Part shown: piece by piece, positions 25,640 through 37,999 of the stretch | How positions within the stretch are numbered: position 1 is the stretch's first letter | Layout: each line of letters opens with the position of its first letter | DNA from: Sphagnum compactum | Lineage: Eukaryota; Bryophyta; Sphagnopsida; Sphagnales | Length of the DNA: 64,000 nt | Assembly: GCA_965153455.1 (NCBI GenBank) | Contig: OZ234498.1 | Coordinates: forward strand, 3,410,001-3,474,000 | Reading direction: 5' to 3' | The notes under the pieces: model-generated | Seen by the model: the letters and a program-made list of their open reading frames with translations, nothing else | Told to the model about the DNA's origin: nothing | Databases searched by the model: none | Program-made: the position numbers and the translations under genes

Positions 25640-26045
25640 GAATTTTGTTGTTGTTGTTACATTGAGTATGCCTCACAAGAATGGACATTTTTCTCAAAAA
25701 AAACGACAATAAATGAGAACAATTGCATGATGACACACGATAAAAGCCTTGTATAGGTAGTCACAAGAATTAACATGATCCAACACATGCCAAAGGTCTT
25801 TTATGAGCACTCACACAAATTGAACAACATAATGCAACCTTTGGGGCCGAACATCAATGCAACACACAACAAGTTGAAGGCACATGACCTTCAACTAATG
25901 TAAAACCTAGCACAAGAGGAGAACAAGGAAATATCAATATTTCAAACAACACTATAGACACAATGGAGAAGGCCATAAAAGAAAAAAAACAAAACAAAAA
26001 TCAATTATTATGAAGCACAAGAAAAAAAAATGGTTAATGAAATTG
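25640..26045 (+). repeat. Diverged direct repeat, copy 2
   Basis: Second copy of the repeat at 24,946-25,300. It ends about 40 bp before the G/C-rich eIF3d promoter begins, so it marks the outer limit of the gene's unique upstream sequence. Confidence 0.7.
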
Positions 26046-26104
26046 ATATGATAACAAATACAAAACACACCGGATGACTGGTTTGTGACCGGTTATAGGC
26101 AGTT

Positions 26105-26125
26105 GTCGTCGTCGTCGTCGTCGTC
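26105..26125 (+). repeat. (GTC)7 microsatellite in the eIF3d leader
   Basis: Seven exact GTC units followed directly by a (CT)n run. The kinesin-13 leader contains the same trinucleotide in its own transcription direction. Confidence 0.9.
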
Positions 26126-26355
26126 TCTCTCTCTCTCTTCTCTCCCCCTCCGAACCCTAGTCGCCTCTCTTGCCGTCGTCCCTCCCCTCCTCTCTGCAGT
26201 TGAGAGGCGAACTGCACAGCTCGCGCAACCACACCTCTGGATTTTTTTTTTCCCCCTTGGCAGAGAGAATTGTTGAAGAAGGTCTTTTCTCTTCAGTCGA
26301 GAATCTTTCGGATTTTTTTATTTTGGTGCTCTCTTTTTTCGTGGTTTTTGTTTCA

Positions 26356-26364
26356 AAACCCTAA
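26356..26364 (+). promoter_or_regulatory. Telo-box AAACCCTAA
   Basis: Exact 9-mer about 35 nt upstream of the eIF3d ATG. In plants the telo-box is a known cis-element of ribosomal-protein and other translation genes; its activity here is inferred. Confidence 0.55.
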
Positions 26365-26398
26365 GACGGGAGGAGGAAAGAACGCGTGACTGGTTACC

Positions 26399-29300
26399 AT
26401 GGCCTTGGCTTTCGCGGTGCCGGAGGTAGCAGAGAACCTCGAGGGATGGGGACCAGGTCCAGCTAGCGTGCCGTCGCAGCTGGAGCATGTGCCGTATGCA
26501 CCGTTTAGCAAGGCTGATCGCGTGGGCCGCGCCTCGGACTGGACTGCACAGGCGTTCAAATATGCTTCCGGTACTTCTGCCTTCCCGTTCTTGTTCCCAT
26601 TTTCATCTTGCATAATGTCTGAAAGAACAAGAGGGTTGTAGATCTGCGTTCTGTTTTTGGAACAAAGCCGTTGATGCTGTGATGTTCTGCCATCATCCGT
26701 CCAGTATACCTTGGCCAGGGCTAATGCCCACGCTCCACGTGGTTTTGGACTCAACGAAGTCGATAGATGTTACGCATTGTAGTCATTCGAGCTACGATGT
26801 GGAACAATGTGTCCATTTTTCAACCGAGATTAATGAACTGAGATGATGGCAGCAATTCTCAGGGTATCTCTTACATGCCATAATGGTGATTTCAGTTTCC
26901 TTCCTCTGAGCCATTTTATCATAATCTTCAGAGTCGATCAGATGATCTGCCGCATCCCTTCTAACATTGTAGCATTCCTTTTCTACCTTTCTTTCCAACA
27001 AGGTGCTTGTAACAGATGTACCCCACTTGAGGAACTACATGTGCAGATAACCATATGGCATGCACTCTGGTTGCAAACTATGGCCTAGGAATTGCATTAA
27101 TTGAGGTTGCACGGTTCTGTTGCAGTCTCAAACATAAAGCTCCATATGTTTGAACAGCTGTAGCTTTCTTGGATCAGGATAAATGCCTGGACAGGGTGAG
27201 GTGCAGAAATGCAAACCTTTGTGCTGAAACCGTACCGGTTTTCAATCCTTTTGCTGTTGACAAACTCTCTTTTGAACTCAATATTCTCTTCAATACTATT
27301 CATAGACACTCACAGTTCACAACTTCTATTCTGTAATAAGTTGTGCGGTTGATATTCTAACCAAAGTCATGGTTTTGTTGTAGTTCTCATTTTTTATTCA
27401 GTGACCTCAGTTGTGAGAGACCATCAAGCACTATGCTCAAAGCAATGTGAAAAGAAACTTTCATGGTGATAAAGACTGTCATTAGGGCTTCTTGAGCTTT
27501 TGAATTGATTAGAGGCTAGAGCCTCTCTTGGATCTATTTGGGATTCTAACTTCCAGCAAGTTTTTGATCTTTGTAGGTCGCTATGATCGCAACAACACAG
27601 GAGGGAATGCTGTCTTCAACTTCTTCTCCAATGAGGATGAGGTCTCTACCATTATAGCTTTCCTCCCTACTCATCTCCTCTCAAGTTTTTGGTCTCTCTT
27701 GCTGGGTGGAAAGAATGAACTGGTTATTTCTGTTTTCCATAAGCCCACTTTCTCTCTTTAGGACAGAATGGAGACAGAACACAGGTCAATCTCCTTAGCC
27801 ATCCTCAACCTCCTTCACTATCCTACTTATGCATGACATTAGCTGTTAAGCACAGCCTTGGAATTGGCAATCAAAGTGTTTTAATTTATGCAGTGGCATT
27901 TGGTCATGAGAAATGAAGTGAAGTTTATGCACAGATGCTTGAATGAGGATGATATTGACTCTTGTGACTGGGTCTTCCTGTTGCTTCCAGAAATGTGGCA
28001 GAAACTCAGGATGCAGATTTTGTATTATTTTTTTAAAATTTTTTTGTTTGGTCCTGATAAATGTCCTGAATGGAAGTCTTTTTTGCTTCACTCACTGTGA
28101 CAGTCAATAGTGTTATTTTGCATCCCTGCAGACACAAGGTTGTTTTCAAAAGTTTTTTCTTGATTCTGTGAGCAGACTGGAAACTCAGCTTCTGGAAAAG
28201 ACTGGTTTTTAACCTGGATTTCTTCTGTGCTTGTGAACTTCAGGACTCATTTCATTTGGTCGACACAAGGCCTCCTCCCAGACCCAAGTATGGTGCACGC
28301 AGATTCCAACAGGTGACAAATTGTTTCTTTTCTCTGAAGCATGGAGGTTTCCAATCTGCAGCAGTCACTGTTTATTTTTTGTTGGGGTGTTAGCTAGTTG
28401 GACCAATGGTGGTTTGAAGACAGCAACTTATTCTCTGGCAAATTCTCTGTTTTGTCTACTTCAGAGGTTCCAGAGGAGGGACAGGGATGAGGGGCGACGC
28501 GATGGAGGTCGTGACAGTGGGGCAGGTGCTGACAGGGAGAGGCAGCGGCGTGAAAGATTACAGCAGCAAAAGAGAGGACAATGGAATGCCTATTGGCAGG
28601 ACAAAAATGCTCCCCGCAATGTCTACAACAGCTCGGTATGTGGATCAACTTGAAGCTTTTGGACTATTCAGTTTAAAGAGATTTTGCTTCACTCTTGGAA
28701 CTCTTAGTTGCATATATGCTCAGAATGGTATCCTCCCCAGTAAACAGAGATGTTAAAGTCTAGGAAGGTTGGGAAAGTCTGTAAAAGAGGATTAACACTA
28801 AAGAAGCTGGTTTCTTTAAACAGGATCTGATTCTGGTTCTGCCCAAAAATCAGAGGGGCCTTGAATGCAAGCCTTAGATGGATACTGGATTTTTCATGGC
28901 TGGAAGTTGAGGATAAGTCAGTCAGTTCTTTGGTGTTGATAGCTCAAGTTATTGTTGTCCAGCAGCTTTCTTACAGGCATGCCAGGCTTGCCTAATCTTT
29001 CATCCGTTGGGGAGTGTTGACTGTCTATTATATATGTGCTATAATAGATTTGAGGTTCTACTGTAGTGGTGTGCAACCTTTATGACATGTCATTGGAGGG
29101 TGTGCAGGTTGATATCCGACCTGAATGGTCAGTCTTGGAGCAGATTCCGCTCACATCGCTGTCAAAACTCAGCTATGATGTTGGTGAACCTGAAGATATG
29201 TATGGTCTTCCTTCAATACTTGATTCCTATTCAATACCTGTTCAGTCTGTATTTTTCCTGAATGTCATGTCAGTTTCAGTTCTTTTAACCTATACCAGAC

Positions 29301-32300
29301 ACTAAATCTATGCTCTAAAGTGCTGGAGTGTTTTTGACAATGGTGTGCAGTACAACATGTGGCACCCTGGACTACTATGACAAAGCTTGTGATCGTGTGA
29401 CTCCCAAAGTAAGCTAACCTTCTTTTGTTCAAAAACTGTGTTTGGAGTTATAGTTTCCAACTGTTGATCACCTTTGGAAGCTAGTCACTGTAAATGTTGC
29501 TGTCTGGAGGTCACCAAACATACAAGAGAGTTTTGATATTGTCTGAACTTCTTTTGAGTTTTATGTTCTTTTTATTTGATGCCTCTCTTCTCTTTGTCCC
29601 ATAGTCTGCTGTTGTGCTCTCTTGATGTTTGGTCTGAAATCTTAGATTATCTCAGATTCTTTGTTTAGATTGACTCAAATATTAGGTACAGAGGGTCCTC
29701 AAGTCTAGTTACATTCTTGAAAATGACAGCAGTATGGATTTTATAATCAATGAAAGAACTGCCCAAATAATTGGAACTGACTTCACCATTACGTCTTGCC
29801 GTTCATAGACAGAGCGTGTTCTGGAAAGGTTTGAGAACCGACAGTTTTACAAGGTCACCACTACTGATGACCCTGTCATCAGGTATATAATCAATGCCGT
29901 GTTGAACCACAATCCCTGTTTTGCAAGTCTTCCAATTGTCTTTGTGTGTATGTCACTGTATCAATTTCACTTTGCATGCTGAGTTTCCTGATATTTAGTG
30001 ACCACACCAATATTATTTCAGTTCTTCTCTTTTTTAATATTCATTCACCCTTGCACAGGCGGCTGCTGTTGGAGAGTGAAGATGTTGGCACAGTGTTCGC
30101 AACAGATGCCATTCTGTCAACCCTCATGTGTGCACCACGATCTGTTTACTCATGGGACATTGTTGCTCAGCGTGTTGGCAACAAGCTTTTCTTTGATAAG
30201 CGCGATTCTTCTTTTGATCTTCTCACTGTGAGTATCCTCTTCACCCATTGGCATTTGAAAAGGTAGGAACTTCTGTTTTTCATATCTTACATTACTTTTG
30301 TGATTCTTGCTGTGGATTACTATGTAAAGCTATGAATTATCCAGAACCAGATTCAGTTTGCAGTTATATGTAAGCTCCAAATAGATGTCACTAGTTGGGC
30401 AATATTTGACTTGGAGTTCAAGAAAGTCAAGCACTCCCCCCTACACCACCATCTTTGAATAGTTATTTTTCCTTAGCTGCCAGCTCAATCCTCTACTATT
30501 TTTTGTTTGGAATTCTGATCATTTCCATGATGTATTTGTAGGTATATGAGACTGCTCAGGAACCAATTCCAGAAGAGAAAGAGAGCATCAATTCGATGCA
30601 CTCTCTCAGTCAGGAAGCGACTTTCATCAACCAGAATTTCTCCCAGCAAGTTCTGCAGAAGGTAATAATGATTATTGTGCTATTGTCTGTTAAATTCATC
30701 TTGTAGCCTCTGCAGAATGTCTAGAGCCAGACAGCATAACCCTAGAGGCACTCCAGAGTGGATGCAATTAATATTCAATGTGTAAGTAAAAGTTTTGCAC
30801 TAACACTTATTTGTTGGTAATGGAGGAGCTTAGTGACTGTCACAGGAGTGTAATGGCCAATTTTAGTTGATCACAAACTAGATGCAAGCTCTATATCTTT
30901 GGGCTTCAGAGGTTGGTTCACCATCCATTCCTTCTGAAGGATTAACAGTATCTTTCTGTCTTTTGTCAATAGGAAGGAAAGAAATATGAATTCAAGGAGC
31001 CCAACCCTTTTGCTTCAGAGAATGAGGAAGTGGCACCTATTGCTTACCGGTACCGCAAGTGGAAGCTTGATGAGGTAGGAATATTCTTTGCACCATGTGT
31101 TTGCATCCCATGCATTGTGCTCAATGACTTATTTACAGTGTTTTCCAGAAACCATTTCTAATTCCAAATGTCTAGTTTTCTTCCTCTTTTTTCCTCAGTT
31201 TTATTTTGCTGATCATAACTTGTTTAGAACTAGAGAATCACTGTGCTGCAGTGCCTAAGGTGTTATGTGCTTTATATTCAACCAGTTTCTAATGTTGCAG
31301 TTTGGAAATTGATGCGAATTGTGTAGGAAACCACTCTTGTGGCCAGATGTGAGCTTCACAGTGTTGCGGAAGTGAAAGGTCAGGAGATTTTGCTGACAGT
31401 GAACTCTTTGAATGAGTTTGACTCCAAAATCACAGGGGTGGATTGGCGGCATAAGATAGAAAACCAGCGTGGAGCGGTGGGTTACAATACTACACTTATC
31501 TCCAATCCTAGCCCCCAAGTAGTTCACAAGTGGCACAAAGATCTAGTCCCCAAGCTACAGTTTGCATACAGGTTCCACTTACTTGAAAACAGCAGAAGTG
31601 TGGGTGCACTAATGAGCAGGTTGCTTCTACCACAATTTAGAAACTTTGAAAGTCAGCCACTATATGAGACAAGCATTTGCCAAATTCAGTACTGATATAA
31701 CCCAGTCATATTTGTGGGTTGCAGGTGCTGGCGACAGAACTAAAAAATAATGCTAACAAGCTAGCAAAATGGACTGCCCAAGCACTTCTTGCAGGAGCTG
31801 AGCAGGTATTTCGTTTTTCAATTTCTTTTTTCATTGTTGTTTTCCGAGATGATAAAGCATTTTTCTTGTAAGCACTCCTCATAAAAGGTGGAGCATGTTT
31901 TCTGTACGATTCTTTTCATTTGTAAATGCTGAACACTGAGTCCTGACCAAAAACAGAGCCATTTGGCTTTTGACCACTCAATTCTTTTCAGTGTTCAGGA
32001 GCATCACCTAGAGATCCTTCAATGTTACAACTGTGCTCTGAAGTTTTGTAACTTTGGATTTTAATTTTGGTCTATTTTTTACTGCAGATGAAGTTGGGTT
32101 ATGTGTCAAGAGTGCACCCAAAGGACAGCTACAACCATGTGCTGCTCACAGTGCAAGGCTACAAGCCCAAAGAATTCGCAGCACAGATTAACCTGAGTGT
32201 CAACAACATGTGGGGCATTTTGAAGGTCCATGCAGCAACTCATTTTCTAATTTCTACTTCATAGCTTGCAGAATATGACCATTATATGGACCATTTGGAC

Positions 32301-33671
32301 TATCGCACTGTTTATTACATCAGTAATCTCATTAATGTTTTGAGGACCTGAAACTTGGAACCTTTGCTGCAGACCATTGTTGATATATGCATGAAATTGG
32401 ATGAGGGCAAGTACTTGCTTGTGAAGGACCCAAACAAGCCCATCATAAGGTAATTGCACCTGATACAGTGCTGGCTTTAGTAATCCAGCATTTTACCATA
32501 TTTCTGTTTACTTGGAAACATGCGGGTCCTAGTACCAAGGTCATACAGTATGTATGTTACCTGCACAAGTTAACTTGCATGGTGCAATGTATACTGACAA
32601 TCCAAAAATAATAGGCAAAGGGGAAGAAACATTCAGAAGAACCAAAAAAGAATTTCATCAATGGGAATTCTTCTCACTCTGTCACATCAGATTCTAGGTC
32701 TAATGCTGTGCTGTCTTCATTTGCCAAGTCTGTCTTTCTACTTCATGTTGCTCTCTGTCTTCCACACTTTTGAAGTAGATTAACCTGAAGGGTGGTTTTC
32801 TTTTTCTGTTTTACCATCATCTAGATGAATGTGAACCCTCAGTGGTAATTGCCAATCTTTGTGATCTGAAATATCAAAGTTACCCGATATGGTTGCATGT
32901 TGGCAGTGTTGTCAAGTGAAAGAGGTATAATGAGAACAGAAGAAGTGTAGTGAAGAAAATATGTTTTCTTAATTGTTCAGGGCAGCTGGCTTTTGTACTT
33001 GTTCCCTACAGTACATACATGATGGTGCAGCAATTTGTGGTACAGTAGTAAATATTCACACCACAATCACATTATGAGCCTGTGGTTATGAGGCTATATA
33101 ACTATGTTGATATTGCTTAAGATCAAAGTCATGTATAGGCCTTGAATCTATATGTGGATTGGACAGGTTGTATGCAGTGCCAACAGATGCTTTTGAGAAT
33201 GATTATGCTGAAGAACCTCTTCCTGAGGTATGACTCCCTAGATCTTCTTGAAGTCTTCTTTCTAATAGTTTAGGGATTTGATGTTGTATGCCAAAAGTCT
33301 ATGTCAGCCTTAGTTAGAGCAGGTTTTCCTTTTTGGACCACATTGTCATTTTTTTCCATAAGGTATGTGTGAGTACAGACCACTTGATCCAAGATAATTA
33401 TGTGCTTTTATACAGCTGGGTGACCTACCTTATGGATGTGTTTATGGGTTTGTAGGCTGTGATTAGGTGGGCTTTTGGTGGCTCAGGTGCAGCAAGACCC
33501 TAGCCACATGTTTTGCAAGACAACTCTAATGTCCAGTGGCACCTACAGATCTTAAGAGTGTCCTTTCTGATGCTATGAGTGGCCTTGCAGGATGAACAAG
33601 CACCTCCACCACCTGAAACTGAAGAGAAAGCAGAGGAGATTGAAGAGAAGGATGCAGATCTGGAGATTTAA
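26399..33671 (+). CDS. EIF3D: Eukaryotic translation initiation factor 3 subunit D
   Basis: Subunit of the cytosolic eIF3 complex; the family has a 5' cap-binding domain. Coding exons: 26399-26570, 27577-27641, 28244-28312, 28465-28635, 29108-29199, 29351-29408, 29809-29882, 30059-30227, 30542-30661, 30973-31074, 31327-31476, 31725-31805, 32088-32225, 32373-32449, 33167-33227, 33591-33671. All are GT-AG and in phase; 559 aa against about 590 for Arabidopsis as I recall. The ATG context ACCATGG is near ideal. Visible landmarks: N-terminal GWGPGP and [14 protein letters not shown], an RG/RD-rich stretch in exon 4, then [119 protein letters not shown] and NMWGI. It ends in an acidic tail. All conserved blocks are present, so it is very likely functional. 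Confidence 0.97.
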
Positions 33672-34509
33672 GACCCTTTGCTGCAGTGCAAGGTCAGGAC
33701 AGAGTTCTTGACAATTGATGCACATCTGAAGCCATGGGATCAGGACTTAAGGTTTAGGGTTCAGGGTTCATGATTTGCCTGGAAATTGATTTCACTCTCA
33801 AGCCCTAGTTTTAGATTTGTATTGGAGATAGTAACTGACTTTTTTCCCTCTGCCACCTCATAGTTGTGATGGCTTGAAGTGACAGACCCATCACATGCAG
33901 GCATTTGTTTTGTATTCAACAACTGAGACAATTTTCCAGTGAATTCATTGAGTGCTCTTCTGAGATCTTTCCTGTTAGTACCCTGCAAACATCTATTCAT
34001 TAGCTGTAATTGACTTAAGCCCACTCACCATGGAGAAAACTGATAGCCAGTGGTTTTGTAGCTGCAGGAGAATGGTGATTCAGTTATTATTACTTGTGGT
34101 TTCATATTCCTACTTTGATTGGTTGTTCTTTAGTTAGATGCAACAGCACCTTGCAAACATGTTAGTTTGTGTTTGATAGCTGGGACTGGCAATATCAACT
34201 GATCTTGATATGGCTTCTATGATGACAGAGTCATGATTATCATTGGTTCATGACTGGCACTTGCAAATCTGGCGATTGTCAGGCCATAGGTAGATGATGA
34301 ACATAAGATCATCAAGCTCTCACTGAGCCCGGGTACATGATGCAGCCAGTTGTTAATGCATCAACTCAAGGATGTACTTCACCTATCAAGTGTCAGAGAC
34401 CCTTTGATCAAGTATCAAAAATTCACATGGGGTACTTCTTAAATTTTTCAGACCAGCCTGTTCCTGTTATTGAGTCTTGATTAAAACTTTGATAGAGTCT
34501 GGTCCTGGT
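33672..34509 (+). other. eIF3d 3' UTR and downstream flank
   Basis: Composition stays like transcribed sequence for several hundred bases after the stop. No further exon is needed to complete eIF3d and none is seen. The polyadenylation site is not identifiable with confidence. Confidence 0.4.
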
Positions 34510-35230
34510 CCAAGACTGATGAGCGGTTGGCTGCTATGAGGCAGGTTATATATAACTGATGTAAAACTGATACGAGGTTGGTATTACCTCAGGTTCCTAT
34601 GTAGCTGGTGTTGGTACAAGACTATGAGCCTAGTAGGGTCCTTGATACCACCAATGTGGATAGTACTGTTGATACCAGCCAAACTACTGTAAACACACTA
34701 TTGATGAAAGAAACCTTTTCTTGTAATGTGATTTTGAACATCAGAAATTCATTTTATATCTTTGAAATTGTCAAAATTGGTGAAGACACACGGCCAAGAA
34801 CACATTAAAGCATGCACAAGAAGAAATGTGAAAATTCTTTTGTCAATCATACAAACTGCCCCTTCTTTGAGTATATACATATAAACCATTGTTGGGTGAG
34901 TATCTATTTTTGAACATACCAGCTGGTACTGGTATGAGGGTCCAAAGCTGATTATTGGCTGGTAAGAGGCAGGTATATGTATACCTAGTATTGAGATTTG
35001 AATGGCCCTGGTACGAAGCTCCTATCAAATCTCTTTGAAAATTTTCATACTAGGCAGTTACTGGTATCAAATCTTTTTAAATTTTTTCATGCCATGCAGG
35101 TACTGGTACAAGCCAAGTATTGTCTCAGGTCCCTACTTGTGTTGTTCCAGTATTAGGAAAATGCCAGGTATGAACCCCGGTATACATTCAGGTATAGAGG
35201 ACCCTACCAGTAGGTTATCAAAGTGATGAA
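34510..35230 (+). repeat. GGTACTGGTA-rich dispersed repeat, left copy
   Basis: Repeated use of CTGGTACTGGTATGAGG, GGCAGGTA and TTTTCATRCYRGGCAG text. The segment 35,037-35,115 matches the reverse complement of 38,240-38,320 over about 75 bases with mismatches. With the right copy it flanks the hAT remnant. Confidence 0.65.
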
Positions 35231-35685
35231 AAAAATTGAGAACCTGGTTGCCAGTTCTAGTAGAGAGCAAATGTATTAGGGTTACCCAACCAGTTGAGTT
35301 CAGGGTTTTGCACAGTTTGTGTGATACTAGGGCCCGGCATTATGGGTTGACCTACAATATAAACTTCTTGGTATTAGATTTATTGCTAGAGCATTTGAGT
35401 TTATGCTTGCATCTTTTGGATATGGCAGCTATAGATTGCAGCTTGGATTTGACAAGAGCTCTTGTGGCAAAAATGTTTGGAGTTTTCCGGCTATTGGAGC
35501 TTGGACAAGTCTACATTAAGAGGTCAGCTTTGCTCAACTCTTCATTGGTTTTTCTGAACCTTTGTGTGTCTACCCATCGTGCTGTGAATTTCAAGAAGGT
35601 TTGTTGTTTGTTTCAATTGTGTTGTGCATTCTGAATATGGACAAACTAGAAATGTTCGACTGTCTTGAAGAGGAGTTTCACATTG
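35231..35685 (+). other. Transposon-like debris with an open frame
   Basis: A frame at 35,236-35,634 starts at an ATG but has no recognisable domain. It leads into a sequence reading LEEEFHIVGIVGLG at the edge of the 119-bp array. This faintly resembles a nucleotide-binding P-loop, but a stop falls inside the would-be loop. Confidence 0.3.
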
Positions 35686-36042
35686 TAGGGATAGTTGGTC
35701 TAGGTTAAAAAACACTTGAGAGCATTTTGTCAAAGGAAGTTTTGCAAGTCCAGAATGTTGTTGATGAAGAGCATCAATTTAAAGAAGAGGTGTTTTGGAT
35801 GCAGTAGGGATAGTTGGTCTAGGTTAAAAAACACTTGAGAGCATTTTGTCAAAGGAAGTTTTGCAAGTCCAGAATGTTGTTGATGGAGAGCATCAATTTA
35901 AAGAAGAGGTGTTTTGGATGTATTAGGGATAGTTGGTCTAGGTTAAAAAACATTTGAAAGCATTTTGTCAAAGGAAGTTTTGCAAGTTTAGAATGTTGTT
36001 GATGAAGAGCATCAATCTGAAGAAGAGGTGCTTTGGATGCAA
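35686..36042 (+). repeat. 119-bp tandem repeat, three copies
   Basis: Copies start at 35,686, 35,805 and 35,924, each beginning TAGGGATAGTTGGTCTAGG and ending at GTGTTTTGGATGYA or a close variant. The first two are nearly identical and the third carries several substitutions. As 119 is not a multiple of three, the reading frame shifts at each copy, so expansion was not selected as protein. Confidence 0.93.
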
Positions 36043-37760
36043 TAGCTGACACAATTGATTGTGAATCAAAAGTTCTGGGTTCTGCATCATTGTGCACTAA
36101 ATTCATGGGCTTTTTTTCTGTTGAATGAGAGTAGCACCAAGGTTGATGTGCAAGCAATGCAAGTCATGAAGTGTGTGATGTGTCACTTTACTGATAATTC
36201 AACAAGTTCCCATAATTCCACCAAGTCCCGAAAAAGCATTTTATCTTACAACCTTGAACATCGTATCATTTCCATGAAGAAACATGCTGCCATGAACATG
36301 GTTGGGAATTGTTGAAATATGTGGCACACATGAATGCCCTAGAAAACAACATTGGCAAACGGTAGAAAACCGAAGATAGGGCATTTGTAATACCTTCGGC
36401 ATCACAAGTTTTTTTTGAAGTGTGAGGCCTTACAAAAAAACCCCACCATGTTTAAGAAAGTTAAACATTCAAGATCTTGTGTTGATAATTGCAAAAAACT
36501 ATATGTCATTGTCTATTGTGGAGAGCCCTTAGTCAGTATGCTACCAACAAAGTTACTTGGTTGGTTTGGACATGAAGGAAGTTAGCTTGAAAGATGCCCA
36601 AGTTGCTTCAAAAGATAATCACATGGACTAAAAAGTTTGGGAAGGGCGTAATTGAATGGCAGAATTTTTTTTATGAAGTTGGGATGCAACACAAGAAACT
36701 AAAGACCCTCGTGAAAGCCTATTTTGTTTCCAAGGTCATCATGTTCCAAGAAACCTTGGAATATGTTAATGCAATCAACATCTGCTACATGCAACAAAAT
36801 TCATATTTTCAAGCAAGGGTTCCCAATGGTCTTACATGAGCAATTGCTCAGGCGGTAATTGAAATCGTAAATTCTATTGTTCACCAATTTTTATCAAATC
36901 AATGCAAAAGGTATTAACTTTTATTTGATGCATTGTTTGTTGCTTTGGCAATCATGGGGACAATGAGGAAAGAATATGCACATCGAACTACTATTGTTCT
37001 TGCACTGCAATGTGGGGAATTTGATCAAGAAATAGAGATTTTGTATGGTAGAATGGTTATAGAAGTTATTGATGTGTTGTGTCAGTTTCTATGTTATGCA
37101 AAAACCTTCTGTCAGGAAAAAGTTCATATGATGCTTGCATTGATGCTTGATCCATGTTTTAAAGGCATATATTACATCATGGATCACATAAGCTGAGATA
37201 AAGCAACTATGTTGGTGCATTAGTATGAGGATTTAGTTTTGTTGCCTTTATTGAATAGTATTAAGGGTTTTCTAAATCCAAGTCAAGTTGCAACATCTTC
37301 AATGCCTACACCACCTTAGCCACCTTCAAATGGATTATTTGGGTTAGTTGCTTCATCACAAGAAACTTTTCAAGGTCTTTTCAAAGCTAAACTTTCTTTG
37401 TTTCGCAAGTTTCTTTTGTTGAATGCAGATGGGCTTGATCCATTGAAGTGGTGAGCTAGTAATCAATCTAAATTCCCAAATGTGGGTGTCTTGGCATGAC
37501 AAATTTTGGGCATCTAGGTTCACAAATAGTACAAATATTTTCAATTGTAGGTGTATTCACTAGCCTACAATGGTGTTGTCTTAGGGTTGATAATCTTGAC
37601 AAACTTGTAATAATAAACAAGAATTAGCCTAGTGATGCATGAAACGATTGCAACCTTGTTGATGGACAAAAAGTAGCTGAGCTTTTTGTGGTTGAGTAGA
37701 CCTTGCTAGAAGAGAATGAAAACATGCTAGAGAAGGCAAGTTATTTTGAAGAACGAATAT
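36043..37760 (+). pseudogene. hAT-family transposase remnant (C-terminal half)
   Basis: Plus-strand blocks in hAT order. 36,600-36,836: ITWTKKFGKG, EVGMQHKKLKTLVKAYFVSK and VIMFQETLE. 36,933-37,193: LFVALAIMGTMRKEY, then VHMMLALMLDPCFKG, where family members usually have HxMLALMLDPRFK. About 37,425-37,510: DPLKWWASNQSKFPNVGVLA after reading through one stop; this is the hAT dimerisation region. Near 37,580 a piece reads VDNLDKLVIINK. Stops and shifts show it is dead. It sits between inverted GGTACTGGTA repeats. The 5' part of the transposase is absent or unrecognisable. Confidence 0.65.
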
Positions 37761-37999
37761 GGGGTTTGAGGATGTACTTGACTTGTAGATTTGGGTTATG
37801 AGTCCATACATTTTTCACTCAGATTTTGTAATTGTAGCATGTTGAACTTTAAACCTCACACACCCTTGTTATTCTTGTTGGATGAGGTGTTTGTATATGA
37901 AATATTACTTGTATTATCTCTTGTTTTGTGATTCTACCCATCCTAGCACTCTATTCTATTTACTATACCCAAAAAGAAAAGCATTTCCACACTTTGAAA

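Larger units (their letters stand above)
26060..26398 (+). promoter_or_regulatory. eIF3d promoter and 5' leader
   Basis: GC and CpG content rise sharply near 26,070. The leader holds (GTC)7 at 26,105-26,125, then a CT-rich tract, a partial telo-box GAACCCTAG near 26,150 and an exact telo-box at 26,356. CT-rich leaders with telo-boxes are typical of plant translation genes. No intron is needed between this leader and the ATG, but the start of transcription is not defined. Confidence 0.55.

Noticed and set aside
34290-34330. Box C/D snoRNA-like ATGATGA...CTGA pair after eIF3d
   Set aside because: The boxes are too close for a C/D snoRNA and no terminal stem or D'/C' boxes were seen.
35686-35760. 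NB-ARC resistance-gene fragment
   Set aside because: Only IVGIVGLG resembles a P-loop, a stop interrupts it, and no other NB-ARC motif is found nearby.
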